Assembly (NCBI GenBank): GCA_034680345.1
Contig: JAXISZ010000001.1
Span: 1-64,000 of the forward strand
DNA length: 64,000 bases
Reading direction: 5' to 3'
Source: SXZD01 sp034680345
GTDB taxonomy: Bacteria; Pseudomonadota; Gammaproteobacteria; Burkholderiales; Burkholderiaceae_B
The notes under the pieces are model-generated. The model saw only the letters and a program-made list of their open reading frames with translations. It did not search any database and was not told the origin of the DNA. Positions 36,020-45,416 of the stretch are shown here, one piece after another. Each line of letters opens with the position of its first letter. Within the stretch, counting starts at the first letter, position 1. Position numbers and translations under genes: made by a program.

Positions 36020-37573
36020 TTAAAAGGAAGGCACGGAGCCATTACGCCCTTGGTCTAAAATTTTAGCTTCTAAAAATTTACGCCTTACATCAATCTGACT
36101 TTGCAAATAAAAATCGCCACCAACAAACTTTTGCGCGAGCTGAACTTGTTCTAAAGCTGCCGAGTAAGTGCCCTGCAATTCATATAACTTTGATAAACTG
36201 AGATGATGTTCCGTCCGTTTTTCTAGGGCAAATTGTGATTGTGCTAAACGTTCAAACAATTCTAGCTCACTGGAATAAAGCAACAATTGTTCGCGAATTA
36301 AACCAATAGCGTGTTCATGCTGACCTGCTTTTTGCAAAATATCAATGGCCAACATGGCAAAAGACAAACGACTCGGATATTTTGCATGCAAATCCAGTGC
36401 GGCTTTAGCCAGATCTAGTAACGGCGCTTGAATGACAGGCTGATCTAAACCTGACTTGCCAGCCTCATAAACTAAACGACCCAAACGCAAATCTAACCCC
36501 AACCGATCAAGCATTGGCAAACCATTTAAATTTAATGAATTCAGGGTACGCCAACATTGTTGTGCGCGTTCCCAATCATTTTGACGAGCATAAACCAAAG
36601 CTTGGCCATATTCTAAAACCACCGGATGATTTAACCCCACCTGAGCAGCATCTTTACTAAAAAAAGTTAAAGCGGCCTTCAAACCATCGACAGACAAATC
36701 TCGCAGTATGCGCATTTTACTGCGAATCAATTGAAACTCAACAGTATCTGAACGCAGTTTTCCTAAAGTATTTGGCAGGCGATTTCGAATATCGGCTATA
36801 CGCTCAGAGGTTAACGGATGTGTGCGCAGATAGACTGGCGCATTGCCTTCATACAAGCGCGAACCTTGCTGTAAACGTTCAAAAAAAGAAACCATGCCTC
36901 GTGTATCAAAACCTGCGGCTTGTAAAGCCTGATAACCAACGCGATCAGCCTCTCGCTCTGCTTCTCGAGAGAATCCCAAAGTTTGCGCTGCTCCAATGGT
37001 ACTACCTAGGGCAATGGCCCCTGTTAAACCCTGACCATCTCGACTGGCCATCATTGCTAAAGCCATTGCAGCCAAGGCTGCCAAATTACTTTGCTTTTGC
37101 TTAGCAAAAGAACGCGCAATATGACGCTGTGTAACATGGCCTACCTCGTGAGCCAGCACAGAGGCTAACTCAGATTCTGTACGCGCAGCAAAAATTAAAC
37201 CTGTATGTACCCCAATAAAACCACCTGGCAAAGCAAACGCATTCAATGTGGGATCATTAACCAAGAAAAACTCAAAATCAATACCAGCAGAACCTGGTGA
37301 GGCCGCTACAATTTTAGCGCCTAGTATTTGTAAATACTCCAGCGTTTCTCTATCTTCAAACACCAAACCTGCACTGCGATAACTGCGCATAATGTATTCA
37401 CCAAGCCGCCTTTCTACAGCCGGAGACAACCCCCCAGACTCTGCATCTCCTAAAGAAGGAAGATTTGCAAGATTTGAATTGTTCTGCGCCAGTGGCGAGA
37501 AATTATGAGCTTGTGCTGAGATTGTGAGCAATAAAAACAACAAACTCAACACGATGTGTTTGAGACAGTGCAA
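36020..37573 (-). CDS. bepA: periplasmic M48 metalloprotease, BepA-like
   Basis: BepA-type proteases check the assembly of LptD and other outer-membrane proteins in the periplasm. The 517 residues show a signal peptide ending near AQA, an M48 peptidase domain with the zinc motif HEVGHVTQRH and a downstream EREADRVGYQAL holding the third zinc ligand, and a C-terminal half of TPR-like helices. Gly- and Ala-rich helices beside the site (AALAAMALAMMAS) are typical. The start is TTG 37573, supported by AGAGGG four bases upstream; GTG 37552 is an alternative. It follows the sua5 gene on the same strand after 273 bp and is convergent with the methyltransferase. Confidence 0.88.
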   Translation of the reverse strand: MHCLKHIVLSLLFLLLTISAQAHNFSPLAQNNSNLANLPSLGDAESGGLSPAVERRLGEYIMRSYRSAGLVFEDRETLEYLQILGAKIVAASPGSAGIDFEFFLVNDPTLNAFALPGGFIGVHTGLIFAARTESELASVLAHEVGHVTQRHIARSFAKQKQSNLAALAAMALAMMASRDGQGLTGAIALGSTIGAAQTLGFSREAEREADRVGYQALQAAGFDTRGMVSFFERLQQGSRLYEGNAPVYLRTHPLTSERIADIRNRLPNTLGKLRSDTVEFQLIRSKMRILRDLSVDGLKAALTFFSKDAAQVGLNHPVVLEYGQALVYARQNDWERAQQCWRTLNSLNLNGLPMLDRLGLDLRLGRLVYEAGKSGLDQPVIQAPLLDLAKAALDLHAKYPSRLSFAMLAIDILQKAGQHEHAIGLIREQLLLYSSELELFERLAQSQFALEKRTEHHLSLSKLYELQGTYSAALEQVQLAQKFVGGDFYLQSQIDVRRKFLEAKILDQGRNGSVPSF

Positions 37574-37846
37574 AGTGCCCTCTTTTCTTGAAAAATTAAA
37601 CAGTTAATCTCAAGTAGATAACTTTAGGAAAATAATCCGAGCATGCGAAGAGTATCGCAGTGGTTCTGTACCAATGAATTGATATTTGCCATGCTAGCCT
37701 CTGAATCGTTATATATAACACCCTATGCCATTTTCTCGTTACATACAACAGTCCCCCTCATAGCAACCGCCCTTGCAGCAAAATTTTTGGCGGCTCCAGC
37801 TTACAATCTCAAAAAGCGGTACCTTTAAATAGCTAGAACTAAAAAC

Positions 37847-38911
37847 TTAGAGGTGGTTAGACTTTAGCAAAGTGCTCGCCCTACGCAAGCGATCTGAAAT
37901 TCCTTCCCATTGTATTTCAGCGGGGGGCTGTTCAATCCACAAGCATGCTACATTTAAGCTATCGGCGTAACGCATAGCCGCATATAAATTTTTCGCCAGA
38001 AGGTGCGGGTGATTTGGCAAGCGGATAACCCCCCCCATCCCCATATCGATTGGCGTAGAATTCAGCGGCAATCGACTCATATCAAGTTCATTTAAGCCTA
38101 ATTTTTGTAAAGCACAAATGCAATCCAGCGACCAAGCCATCACTACAAAGGATACTTGTTTTATAATTAACGCCTGAATTTCTTGAATTAAATTTTCTGC
38201 TTCAAGCTGTATCAAAGGCTTACTGGGTGCATAATGTTGCGTTAAACTACCCGAAACCCTTGGCGCTGTAGCGTCTGGCCGCAGTACCTTTTGGTTTAAG
38301 GCATTTTCTAAGTCTGCAATTGAAATATTACCAGGTCGTAAAAGTACGGGCACATCACGCGAAAGATCAACAATAGTTGACTCAATACCAACGTCACAGA
38401 GACCGCCATCCAAAATAAGCGACACACAGTCGCCCAATTCGTCATAAACATGCTGTGCTGTGGTTGGGCTAATGTGACCAAAACGATTAGCCGAAGGCGC
38501 TGCAATACCGCCCTCAAATTCACTTAACAACGCCTGCGCAACCGGATGCGAGGGGCAACGCAAACCCACCGTATCCTGACCACCCGTTACCGCGTCCAGC
38601 ACTTTAGCGCCACGTTTTACAATTAATGTTAAGGGGCCAGGCCAAAATGAATTGGCCAATTGTTGTGCGAGTAAAGACCAACTCTGCGCCCAATCTAAAG
38701 GATTAAATTGAGCGCTCACATGGACAATAACAGGGTGATTTGTAGGTCGCCGTTTGGCTGAAAAAATCTGCTCCACTGCTGCAGTATTGTTAGCGTCAGC
38801 GCCCAGTCCATAAACTGTTTCAGTAGGAAAAGCCACCAGCTGCCCAGATTTTAACAATTCAACAGCCCTAATAATATGACTGTGGTCTGATGAAAGTATT
38901 TCACCCGCCAA
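37847..38911 (-). CDS. L-threonylcarbamoyladenylate synthase, Sua5-type
   Basis: This enzyme makes L-threonylcarbamoyl-AMP from threonine, bicarbonate and ATP for the universal t6A37 modification of ANN-decoding tRNAs. The 354 residues comprise the N-terminal YrdC/Sua5 domain (GQLVAFPTETVYGLGADA; SAKRRPTNHPVIVHV; GIAAPSANRFGHISPTTAQHV) and a C-terminal Sua5 domain (SGSLTQHYAPSKPLIQL) that the shorter TsaC lacks. It is the last gene of the minus-strand block, 3 bp after purK. The same position next to purK is common in Burkholderiales. Confidence 0.92.
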   Translation of the reverse strand: MAGEILSSDHSHIIRAVELLKSGQLVAFPTETVYGLGADANNTAAVEQIFSAKRRPTNHPVIVHVSAQFNPLDWAQSWSLLAQQLANSFWPGPLTLIVKRGAKVLDAVTGGQDTVGLRCPSHPVAQALLSEFEGGIAAPSANRFGHISPTTAQHVYDELGDCVSLILDGGLCDVGIESTIVDLSRDVPVLLRPGNISIADLENALNQKVLRPDATAPRVSGSLTQHYAPSKPLIQLEAENLIQEIQALIIKQVSFVVMAWSLDCICALQKLGLNELDMSRLPLNSTPIDMGMGGVIRLPNHPHLLAKNLYAAMRYADSLNVACLWIEQPPAEIQWEGISDRLRRASTLLKSNHL

Positions 38912-38914
38912 AGT

Positions 38915-40090
38915 TTACCCCTGAATACCAAGTGCATTACGAACCTGTTGAGCCATGTCTAAAGCTTGCTCTAGGGTTTGACCAAGGCAATTAATATGCC
39001 CCATCTTACGACCCTTGCGGGGTTCTTTTTTGCCATACAGATGTAATTTAACCTCAGGTAGGGCTAAAACTCCAGCCCAATTGGGTTCTTGTGCCTGTGT
39101 TGAATGTGGGGTAAACCATAAATCACCAAGAAGATTGATCATAACAACAGGACAATGCAACCGTGTACTGCCCAAAGGTAGCCCCGCCAAAATACGGACT
39201 TGCTGTTCAAATTGGGAAGTAAGGCAAGCGTCTATTGAATAATGGCCACTGTTGTGTGGGCGAGGTGCCATTTCATTCACCAAAAGCTGCCCATCTTGCA
39301 ACAAAAAAAACTCAATGCACAAAATACCCACATAATTTAGACGGTCAGCGAGCGTTTTAGCAATTTCAGCCGCTTGTTGGCACACCGTTTCAGGCACTCG
39401 CCCTGGCACTATTGAGATTGCTAAAACACCCTGACTATGTTCATTTTCTGCAATTGGAAAAGTAACGCACTGGCCCGCTGTATCGCGCGCCACAATAACT
39501 GAAAGTTCTAAATTTAAATCTAAGCGTTTTTCCAGAACACACTGCACTTGTTTGAGTTGCTGAAAAGCAAAACGCAAATCGTCTAAGGTTTCAACAACAA
39601 CTTGCCCCTTGCCATCGTAACCTAAACAAGCTGTTTTGAGAATACCAGGGAGTAATGGCAATAAAGCATCCGTTATATCCGCAAAACCACCTACAAGCGC
39701 ATGTGGCGCGACAGGCACGCCAGAGGCTAGCGCAAACGCTTTTTCTTGTAAACGATTTTGCGCTATGGCCACTGCACTGGCCGCAGGGCTCACCATACAA
39801 TTGGCGGATAATTGCTGTAAGGCTTGAGCAGGCACATTTTCAAATTCCGTGGTAACCGCAGCGCATGTTTGCGCCAATTGCTCTAAAGCATGTTCATCTA
39901 GGTAATTTGCATGCAAATGCTGGTCAGCCACACTAGCAGTCGGCCCTTCTGTTTCTGGGTCCAAAACCATGACACGGTAACCCAAAGATTGAGCCGCAGC
40001 ACAAAACATACGCCCTAACTGCCCACCACCCAATAAACCCAGGGTTTTTCCAGGGGCTACCGGCCACTGCTCATACTGGGTCATGTTCAT
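38915..40090 (-). CDS. purK: 5-(carboxyamino)imidazole ribonucleotide synthase PurK
   Basis: PurK carboxylates AIR to N5-CAIR with ATP and bicarbonate in purine synthesis. The 391-residue ATP-grasp enzyme shows LGLLGGGQLGRMFCAAAQSLGY at the N-terminus and LKTACLGYDGKGQ in the ATP-binding segment. VNEMAPRPHNSGHYSIDACLTSQFEQ contains the metal-binding Asn and the PRPHNSGH signature. The start codon overlaps the purE stop by 4 bp. The next product, N5-CAIR, is used by PurE encoded just upstream. Confidence 0.95.
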   Translation of the reverse strand: MNMTQYEQWPVAPGKTLGLLGGGQLGRMFCAAAQSLGYRVMVLDPETEGPTASVADQHLHANYLDEHALEQLAQTCAAVTTEFENVPAQALQQLSANCMVSPAASAVAIAQNRLQEKAFALASGVPVAPHALVGGFADITDALLPLLPGILKTACLGYDGKGQVVVETLDDLRFAFQQLKQVQCVLEKRLDLNLELSVIVARDTAGQCVTFPIAENEHSQGVLAISIVPGRVPETVCQQAAEIAKTLADRLNYVGILCIEFFLLQDGQLLVNEMAPRPHNSGHYSIDACLTSQFEQQVRILAGLPLGSTRLHCPVVMINLLGDLWFTPHSTQAQEPNWAGVLALPEVKLHLYGKKEPRKGRKMGHINCLGQTLEQALDMAQQVRNALGIQG

Positions 40091-40599
40091 ACCTCTGGTA
40101 AAACCATTGCCCGCGCAACATCACTTTGTTTAGCACGAAAATCTTTTAAGGCCTGTGATAGCCCCGCATTGTTTAACGCTAAAATAGCCACCGCTGACAA
40201 GGCGGCATTGGCGGCGCCCGCTTCCCCAATTGCTAAGGTAAGCACTGGAATGCCTTTAGGCATTTGCACAATTGAAAGCAAAGAGTCTTCGCCATGCAAA
40301 TACTTTGATGGCACCGGCACCCCTAATACAGGCAAAGTTGTTTTGGAAGCTAACATACCTGGGAGATGAGCTGCACCACCTGCACCTGCAATAATTACTT
40401 GGATACCCCGCTGTTGCGCAGTTTCAGCATATGTAAACATCTCATTTGGCATACGGTGAGCAGAAACCACTTGGGCTTCAAAAGGAATTTGAAATTGTTT
40501 TAGGAGCTCAGCAGCGTGCCTCATCACCTCCCAATCAGATGACGACCCCATCACCACCCCAACCACTGGTGTTTTTTGATCAACAACAGCTGAACCCAT
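40087..40599 (-). CDS. purE: N5-CAIR mutase PurE (class I)
   Basis: PurE rearranges N5-CAIR to CAIR. The 170 residues show the class I signature VVMGSSSDWEVMRHA, EAQVVSAHRMPNEM with the catalytic His, and VIIAGAGGAAHLPGMLASKT. The pairing with PurK is as expected for class I enzymes. AAGGA nine bases upstream supports the ATG. It is 11 bp from purC and overlaps purK, so the three are one unit. Confidence 0.96.
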   Translation of the reverse strand: MGSAVVDQKTPVVGVVMGSSSDWEVMRHAAELLKQFQIPFEAQVVSAHRMPNEMFTYAETAQQRGIQVIIAGAGGAAHLPGMLASKTTLPVLGVPVPSKYLHGEDSLLSIVQMPKGIPVLTLAIGEAGAANAALSAVAILALNNAGLSQALKDFRAKQSDVARAMVLPEV

Positions 40600-40610
40600 A
40601 CTTTTTTTCC

Positions 40611-41513
40611 TTAATCTTCAGTTACCCACGGACAGCCTGTTAGCACCTCATAAGCCTGACGGTATTTACTGGCTGTTTTTTGCACAATTTCGACAGGCAA
40701 ATCTGGTGCCGGAGCTTTTTTATTCCAATTGGACAATCTTTCTAAGTAATCTCGAACAAATTGTTTGTCGTAAGATGGCGGCGAAATACCCACCAAGTAT
40801 TGGTTAGATGGCCAAAAGCGCGAGGAATCTGCGGTCAACACCTCATCCATCAGGGTCAATTGACCGGCGTCATCCAAACCAAATTCAAACTTGGTATCCG
40901 CAATAATAATACCGCGGGTAATAGCATAGTTAGCCGCCACCTGATAGAGGCGAATAGACACTTCCCGCACTTGATGCGCCAAAGATTCACCAATCATGGA
41001 ACTCATGGTGTCAAACGAAATATTTTCGTCGTGCTCTCCTACGGCAGCTTTAGTAGCCGGCGTAAAAATAGGTTGCGGTAATTGCTGTGCCAAACGTAAG
41101 CTCGCAGGCAAAGCAATGCCACAAACTTGTCCGCTAGCTTGGTAATCTTTCCAGCCCGAACCAATTAAATAACCCCGCACCACCGCTTCAATAGGCAAAG
41201 GTTTAAGCTTTTTCACCACCATAGCTCGACCTCGAACCTGATGCACCTCTGAAGGTTGCACCACAGTTGCAGGATCAACACCGGTTAAATGATTAGGCAC
41301 AATATCAGCCAATTTATCAAACCAAAACGCTGCCATTTGGGTCAGTACCGCGCCTTTTTCTGGAATGGGTTGATTTAACACCACATCAAAAGCCGATAAA
41401 CGGTCTGAGGCCACAATAAGCATCTGATTGTCACCCACAGCATAGTTATCTCGCACTTTGCCACGGTGAAGCAAAGGCAAAGAGCTTATGCTGCTGGAAT
41501 AAACAACGGTCAT
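40611..41513 (-). CDS. purC: SAICAR synthase PurC
   Basis: PurC joins CAIR with aspartate to SAICAR, using ATP. The 300-residue length fits the longer type seen in betaproteobacteria. It shows LLHRGKVRDNYAVGDNQMLIVASDRLSAFD split over the first 45 residues, PIEAVVRGYLIGSGWKDYQ, and IIIADTKFEFGLDDAGQLTLMDEVLTADSSRFW across two motifs, with KFEFG as the core. AGGGG upstream of the ATG is a fair ribosome site. It starts 15 bp after fba. Confidence 0.96.
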   Translation of the reverse strand: MTVVYSSSISSLPLLHRGKVRDNYAVGDNQMLIVASDRLSAFDVVLNQPIPEKGAVLTQMAAFWFDKLADIVPNHLTGVDPATVVQPSEVHQVRGRAMVVKKLKPLPIEAVVRGYLIGSGWKDYQASGQVCGIALPASLRLAQQLPQPIFTPATKAAVGEHDENISFDTMSSMIGESLAHQVREVSIRLYQVAANYAITRGIIIADTKFEFGLDDAGQLTLMDEVLTADSSRFWPSNQYLVGISPPSYDKQFVRDYLERLSNWNKKAPAPDLPVEIVQKTASKYRQAYEVLTGCPWVTED

Positions 41514-41528
41514 TATATGCCCCTAGTT

Positions 41529-42593
41529 TTAATTAACAATTTGCGCGAGCTTAGCATCTTTATAGAGTTCGGCCACTGCCGTTAAATCTAAAGCCTTAAT
41601 CTTACTGCCCTGACCCGCACAGTTAAACTGTTCATAACGCTGTTTACAAATGGCCTTAGCCGCTAATTTGGCCGGTTTTAAATATTCACGGGGATCAAAT
41701 TTAGAAGGATTTTCAACAAAGAAACGGCGAATAGCCGCAGTCATTGCCAAGCGAATATCGGTGTCAATATTAATTTTACGCACACCATAACGAATGGCAT
41801 GCTGAATTTCTTCAACTGGCACACCATAAGTTTCTTTCATGTCACCCCCGTAATTACGAATCTCCAGCAATAATTCTTGGGGCACAGAAGATGAGCCATG
41901 CATGACTAAATGGGTGTTAGGAATACGACGGTGAATTTCTTTGATTCGCTCAATAGCAAGAATATCCCCAGTGGGTTTACGAGAAAATTTATAAGCGCCA
42001 TGCGATGTACCTATAGCAATGGCCAAAGCGTCTAACTGAGTACGCTTAACAAAATCTGCGGCTTGCTCTGGGTCGGTGAGTAATTGTTCACGGGTCATGA
42101 TAGCATCAGTGCCGTGACCGTCTTCTTTATCACCTTGCATGGTTTCTAAAGAACCTAAACAACCCAACTCGCCTTCAACAGTCACACCAATGGCATGGGC
42201 AATATCAACCACTTTGCGTGTGACTTCAACGTTGTATTCGTAATCGGCAATCGTTTTACCATCTTCTCTCAACGAACCATCCATCATGACAGAAGAAAAA
42301 CCCAACCGCATGGCCTGAACACACACCGCCGGACTTTGTCCGTGGTCTTGGTGCATCACCACCGGCACATGTGGATACGCCTGAACAGCAGCTTCAATCA
42401 GATGACGCAAAAAATGTTCGCCTGCATACTTACGAGCGCCAGCTGAAGCCTGCATAATCACTGGGGCGTCTACTTCACTTGCTGCTTCCATAATGGCTTG
42501 AACCTGCTCAAGATTATTAACATTGAAAGCAGGAATGCCATAAGCATTTTCAGCGGCATGGTCTAACAATTGACGCATCGAAACAAGTGGCAT
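41529..42593 (-). CDS. fba: class II fructose-bisphosphate aldolase
   Basis: This zinc enzyme splits fructose 1,6-bisphosphate to dihydroxyacetone phosphate and glyceraldehyde 3-phosphate in glycolysis, and works in reverse in gluconeogenesis. The 354 residues show the class II N-terminus (YGIPAFNVNNLEQVQAI), VVMHQDHGQSPA with catalytic and zinc-binding residues, LAIAIGTSHGAYKF with a zinc histidine, and MHGSSSVPQELL. Length and sequence fit the CbbA-like subclass of betaproteobacteria. AAGGA before the ATG gives the start. It sits 23 bp after pyk. Confidence 0.95.
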   Translation of the reverse strand: MPLVSMRQLLDHAAENAYGIPAFNVNNLEQVQAIMEAASEVDAPVIMQASAGARKYAGEHFLRHLIEAAVQAYPHVPVVMHQDHGQSPAVCVQAMRLGFSSVMMDGSLREDGKTIADYEYNVEVTRKVVDIAHAIGVTVEGELGCLGSLETMQGDKEDGHGTDAIMTREQLLTDPEQAADFVKRTQLDALAIAIGTSHGAYKFSRKPTGDILAIERIKEIHRRIPNTHLVMHGSSSVPQELLLEIRNYGGDMKETYGVPVEEIQHAIRYGVRKINIDTDIRLAMTAAIRRFFVENPSKFDPREYLKPAKLAAKAICKQRYEQFNCAGQGSKIKALDLTAVAELYKDAKLAQIVN

Positions 42594-42616
42594 GATTTGT
42601 CCTTTTTAAAAATAAA

Positions 42617-44074
42617 TTATGAAATAAGGTTATGAATATGTTCGCCTGCACGAACAATTTTCAGTGTATTGGTACCGCCTGGTTTGCCTATAGGTTCGCC
42701 AATGGTGATAATAATTAAGTCACCAAAAGCCACAACACCTGCATCTAACAATGCTTTTTCAGCTTGGGCCAACAGTTTTTCTCTGTCGGTTTCGTTAAAT
42801 GGCAACATCACCGTGCGCACGTCACGGTATAAAGATAAACGACGACGGGTTTTTTCTTCTGATGTTAAAGCATAAATGGGTACACCACTGTTGAGGCGAG
42901 ACATCCATAAAGCTGTTGAACCAGACTGCGTTAATGCCGCTATGGCTTTAACTTTTAAATGGTACGCAGTAAACAAAGCGCCCATGGCAATAGACTGGTC
43001 TACACGTGTGAATGTACGATTTAAAAAATCGGTGTCAAGCGTGACTTGCGCAGACTTTTCAACTTCGATACAAATACGTGCCATAGCCATCACTGTTTCT
43101 ACAGGGTATTGACCCGCCGCAGTTTCCGCAGACAACATGACAGCGTCTGTGCCGTCAAGCACGGCATTGGCAACATCGGACACCTCAGCACGGGTAGGCA
43201 CCGGATTTTCAATCATGCTTTCCATCATCTGCGTGGCTGTGATGGTGAGTTTGTTGGCTTCTCGGGCTTGTCGAATTAAGCGCTTTTGTACCGCAGGCAC
43301 CGCTGCATCACCAATTTCAACGGCCAAATCGCCTCGCGCTACCATTAGCCCGTCACTGGCTTTTAAAATTTCATCCAGGCTGGCCAATGCCTCGCAACGC
43401 TCTATTTTGGCAATCATCATAGCACTACCGCCAGCAGCCCGCATCAGTTCTCGCGCCATGTACATGTCAGCGCCACTTTTTGGAAAGGATACGGCGATAT
43501 AGTCGGCTTCAAAGCTAACAGCAGTGCGAATGTCTTCCATGTCTTTAGCCGTGAGTGCAGGAGCACTTAACCCACCCCCAAGCTTATTAATGCCTTTGCG
43601 ACTTTTTAAAACCCCCCCCACTTTGACACAACAGTAGATTTCAGAATTGCGCACACTTTGTACTTGCAATACAATCCGACCATCATCTAACAACAAAGTG
43701 TCATTGGGTTTTACGTCTTGCACCAACTCAGGATAATCCAAGCCAACACGCTGTTCATTTCCCAAAGCACATGCAGCATCCAGTATAAAATCTTGTCCAT
43801 TAGACACATGAATTTTGCTATTCTCAAATTGGCCTATGCGAATTTTGGGACCCTGAAGATCAGCCATAATCGCAACATCACGCTGAAGGCGGCTGGCAAT
43901 TTCTCGCACCATACGCGCCCGCTCAATGTGCTCTGTAGCACTACCATGCGAAAAATTCATGCGCACAACATCCACCCCAGCAGCAACCAAAGACTCTAAC
44001 ACTTCGGAGGTGCTTGAGGCTGGACCTAGCGTAGCAACAATTTTGGTTTGCCGAGGCAACAAATGTTCGTGCAA
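42617..44074 (-). CDS. pyk: pyruvate kinase
   Basis: Pyruvate kinase converts phosphoenolpyruvate and ADP to pyruvate and ATP. The 485 residues show TKIVATLGPASS, GVDVVRMNFSHGS, IMADLQGPKIRIG, MIAKIERCEAL with the catalytic Lys, GDLAVEIGDAAVP and the ATQMMESMIENPVPTRAEVSDVANAVLDG region in pieces, plus a C-terminal regulatory domain. The start appears to be TTG, with AAGGA six bases before it. It lies between pgk and fba. Confidence 0.95.
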   Translation of the reverse strand: MHEHLLPRQTKIVATLGPASSTSEVLESLVAAGVDVVRMNFSHGSATEHIERARMVREIASRLQRDVAIMADLQGPKIRIGQFENSKIHVSNGQDFILDAACALGNEQRVGLDYPELVQDVKPNDTLLLDDGRIVLQVQSVRNSEIYCCVKVGGVLKSRKGINKLGGGLSAPALTAKDMEDIRTAVSFEADYIAVSFPKSGADMYMARELMRAAGGSAMMIAKIERCEALASLDEILKASDGLMVARGDLAVEIGDAAVPAVQKRLIRQAREANKLTITATQMMESMIENPVPTRAEVSDVANAVLDGTDAVMLSAETAAGQYPVETVMAMARICIEVEKSAQVTLDTDFLNRTFTRVDQSIAMGALFTAYHLKVKAIAALTQSGSTALWMSRLNSGVPIYALTSEEKTRRRLSLYRDVRTVMLPFNETDREKLLAQAEKALLDAGVVAFGDLIIITIGEPIGKPGGTNTLKIVRAGEHIHNLIS

Positions 44075-44119
44075 ATCGTTTCCTTAGTAAAGATTTGAAA
44101 GTTTAATTAAATCTTGGTG

Positions 44120-45334
44120 CTAGTGGTCTTTAGTACGCTGCATTAAAACATCAACAGCTGGCAATATTTTGCCCTCTAAAAACTCTAAAAAAGCACCACC
44201 ACCAGTTGAAATGTAGCTGATTTGGTCAGCCACACCATATTTTGTAATGGCGGCTAAAGTGTCGCCACCGCCAGCAATAGAAAAAGCGTTTGATTGAGCG
44301 ATTGCATGCGTCAAAGCCTTAGTACCATCAGCAAATTGATCAAATTCAAATACACCCACAGGACCATTCCAAACCACGGTACCTGCTTGTTGTATCATTT
44401 TAACAAGTTGTTGCGCAGATTCTGGGCCAATGTCAAAAATCATGTCATCGGCTTCTACCTGAGCAACCTGTTTCAAATGCCCCTGAGCCTCTACTGAAAA
44501 CCGCTTAGCAGTAACAACATCTACCGGTATAGGGACACTTGCGCCGCGCGCTTGCATTTTAGCCATAATAGACTTGGCTTCATCTACCAAATTGGTTTCC
44601 ACCAACGAATTACCTACAGGCAAACCTTGCGCAAGCATAAAGGTGTTGGCGATGCCACCGCCCACAATAAGCTGATCTACCTTTTCAGCCAAACGGCTCA
44701 GTATACTTAACTTAGTAGATACTTTTGAGCCCGCTACAATTGCAACCATTGGACGCCTAGGCGCATCCAAAGCCTGCGCCAACGCTTGCAATTCACCCGT
44801 CATTAGCGGGCCAGCACAAACCACTGGCGCATATTTTGCCACACCATGGGTGCTGGCTTCAGCACGATGCGCTGCACCAAATGCGTCATTGACATAAACG
44901 TCACACAAAGCAGCCATTTTTTTGGCTAAGGCTTCATCATTTTTCTTTTCACCTAAATTAAACCGACAATTTTCAAGCAAAACAATTTGCCCTGATTCAA
45001 TTGCAATCTCAGTCTCTATCCAGTTACGCAACAATGGCACGTCACGGTCTAACAACTCAGATAAACGCGCAGCAACCAATTGCAAGGAATCTTTTTCAGA
45101 AAACACCCCCTCAGTGGGCCGACCTAAATGTGAGGTAATCAACAAACGGGCTTGATTTTCAAGACAATAACGAATACCTGGCAAAGCTGCGCGTATGCGT
45201 GTATCGTCAAAAATACACCCAGCCTCATCAAAGGGAACATTAAAATCAACACGCATCAAAACACGCTGATTACAAACATCTATATTAAGCAATTGTTTTA
45301 CAGGCAAATTCACGGGCAAATTTTCAAGTGACAT
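44120..45334 (-). CDS. pgk: phosphoglycerate kinase
   Basis: Pgk moves phosphate between 1,3-bisphosphoglycerate and ADP. The 404 residues show the N-terminal substrate site RVLMRVDFNVPFDEAG, DDTRIRAALPGI, LLITSHLGRPTEG, the MVAIVAGSKVSTKLSIL hinge and the C-terminal IAGGGDTLAAI nucleotide site with FISTGGGA-like SYISTGGGAFLEFLEG. I chose ATG 45334 over the TTG at 45349; neither has a clear Shine-Dalgarno site, but MSLENLP is a normal N-terminus. It is between gap and pyk. Confidence 0.96.
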   Translation of the reverse strand: MSLENLPVNLPVKQLLNIDVCNQRVLMRVDFNVPFDEAGCIFDDTRIRAALPGIRYCLENQARLLITSHLGRPTEGVFSEKDSLQLVAARLSELLDRDVPLLRNWIETEIAIESGQIVLLENCRFNLGEKKNDEALAKKMAALCDVYVNDAFGAAHRAEASTHGVAKYAPVVCAGPLMTGELQALAQALDAPRRPMVAIVAGSKVSTKLSILSRLAEKVDQLIVGGGIANTFMLAQGLPVGNSLVETNLVDEAKSIMAKMQARGASVPIPVDVVTAKRFSVEAQGHLKQVAQVEADDMIFDIGPESAQQLVKMIQQAGTVVWNGPVGVFEFDQFADGTKALTHAIAQSNAFSIAGGGDTLAAITKYGVADQISYISTGGGAFLEFLEGKILPAVDVLMQRTKDH

Positions 45335-45416
45335 AAAAAACGATAACAACTTAACTTTAAAAAAATTAAACCAATCTAACCAAACAAAACACTGTGCCTA
45401 GGTAGATTGGCCTACA

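Noticed and set aside
37643..37828. 61-codon plus-strand frame between bepA and sua5
   Set aside because: Composition is not protein-like, there is no ribosome site, and it lies in the expected leader of bepA.
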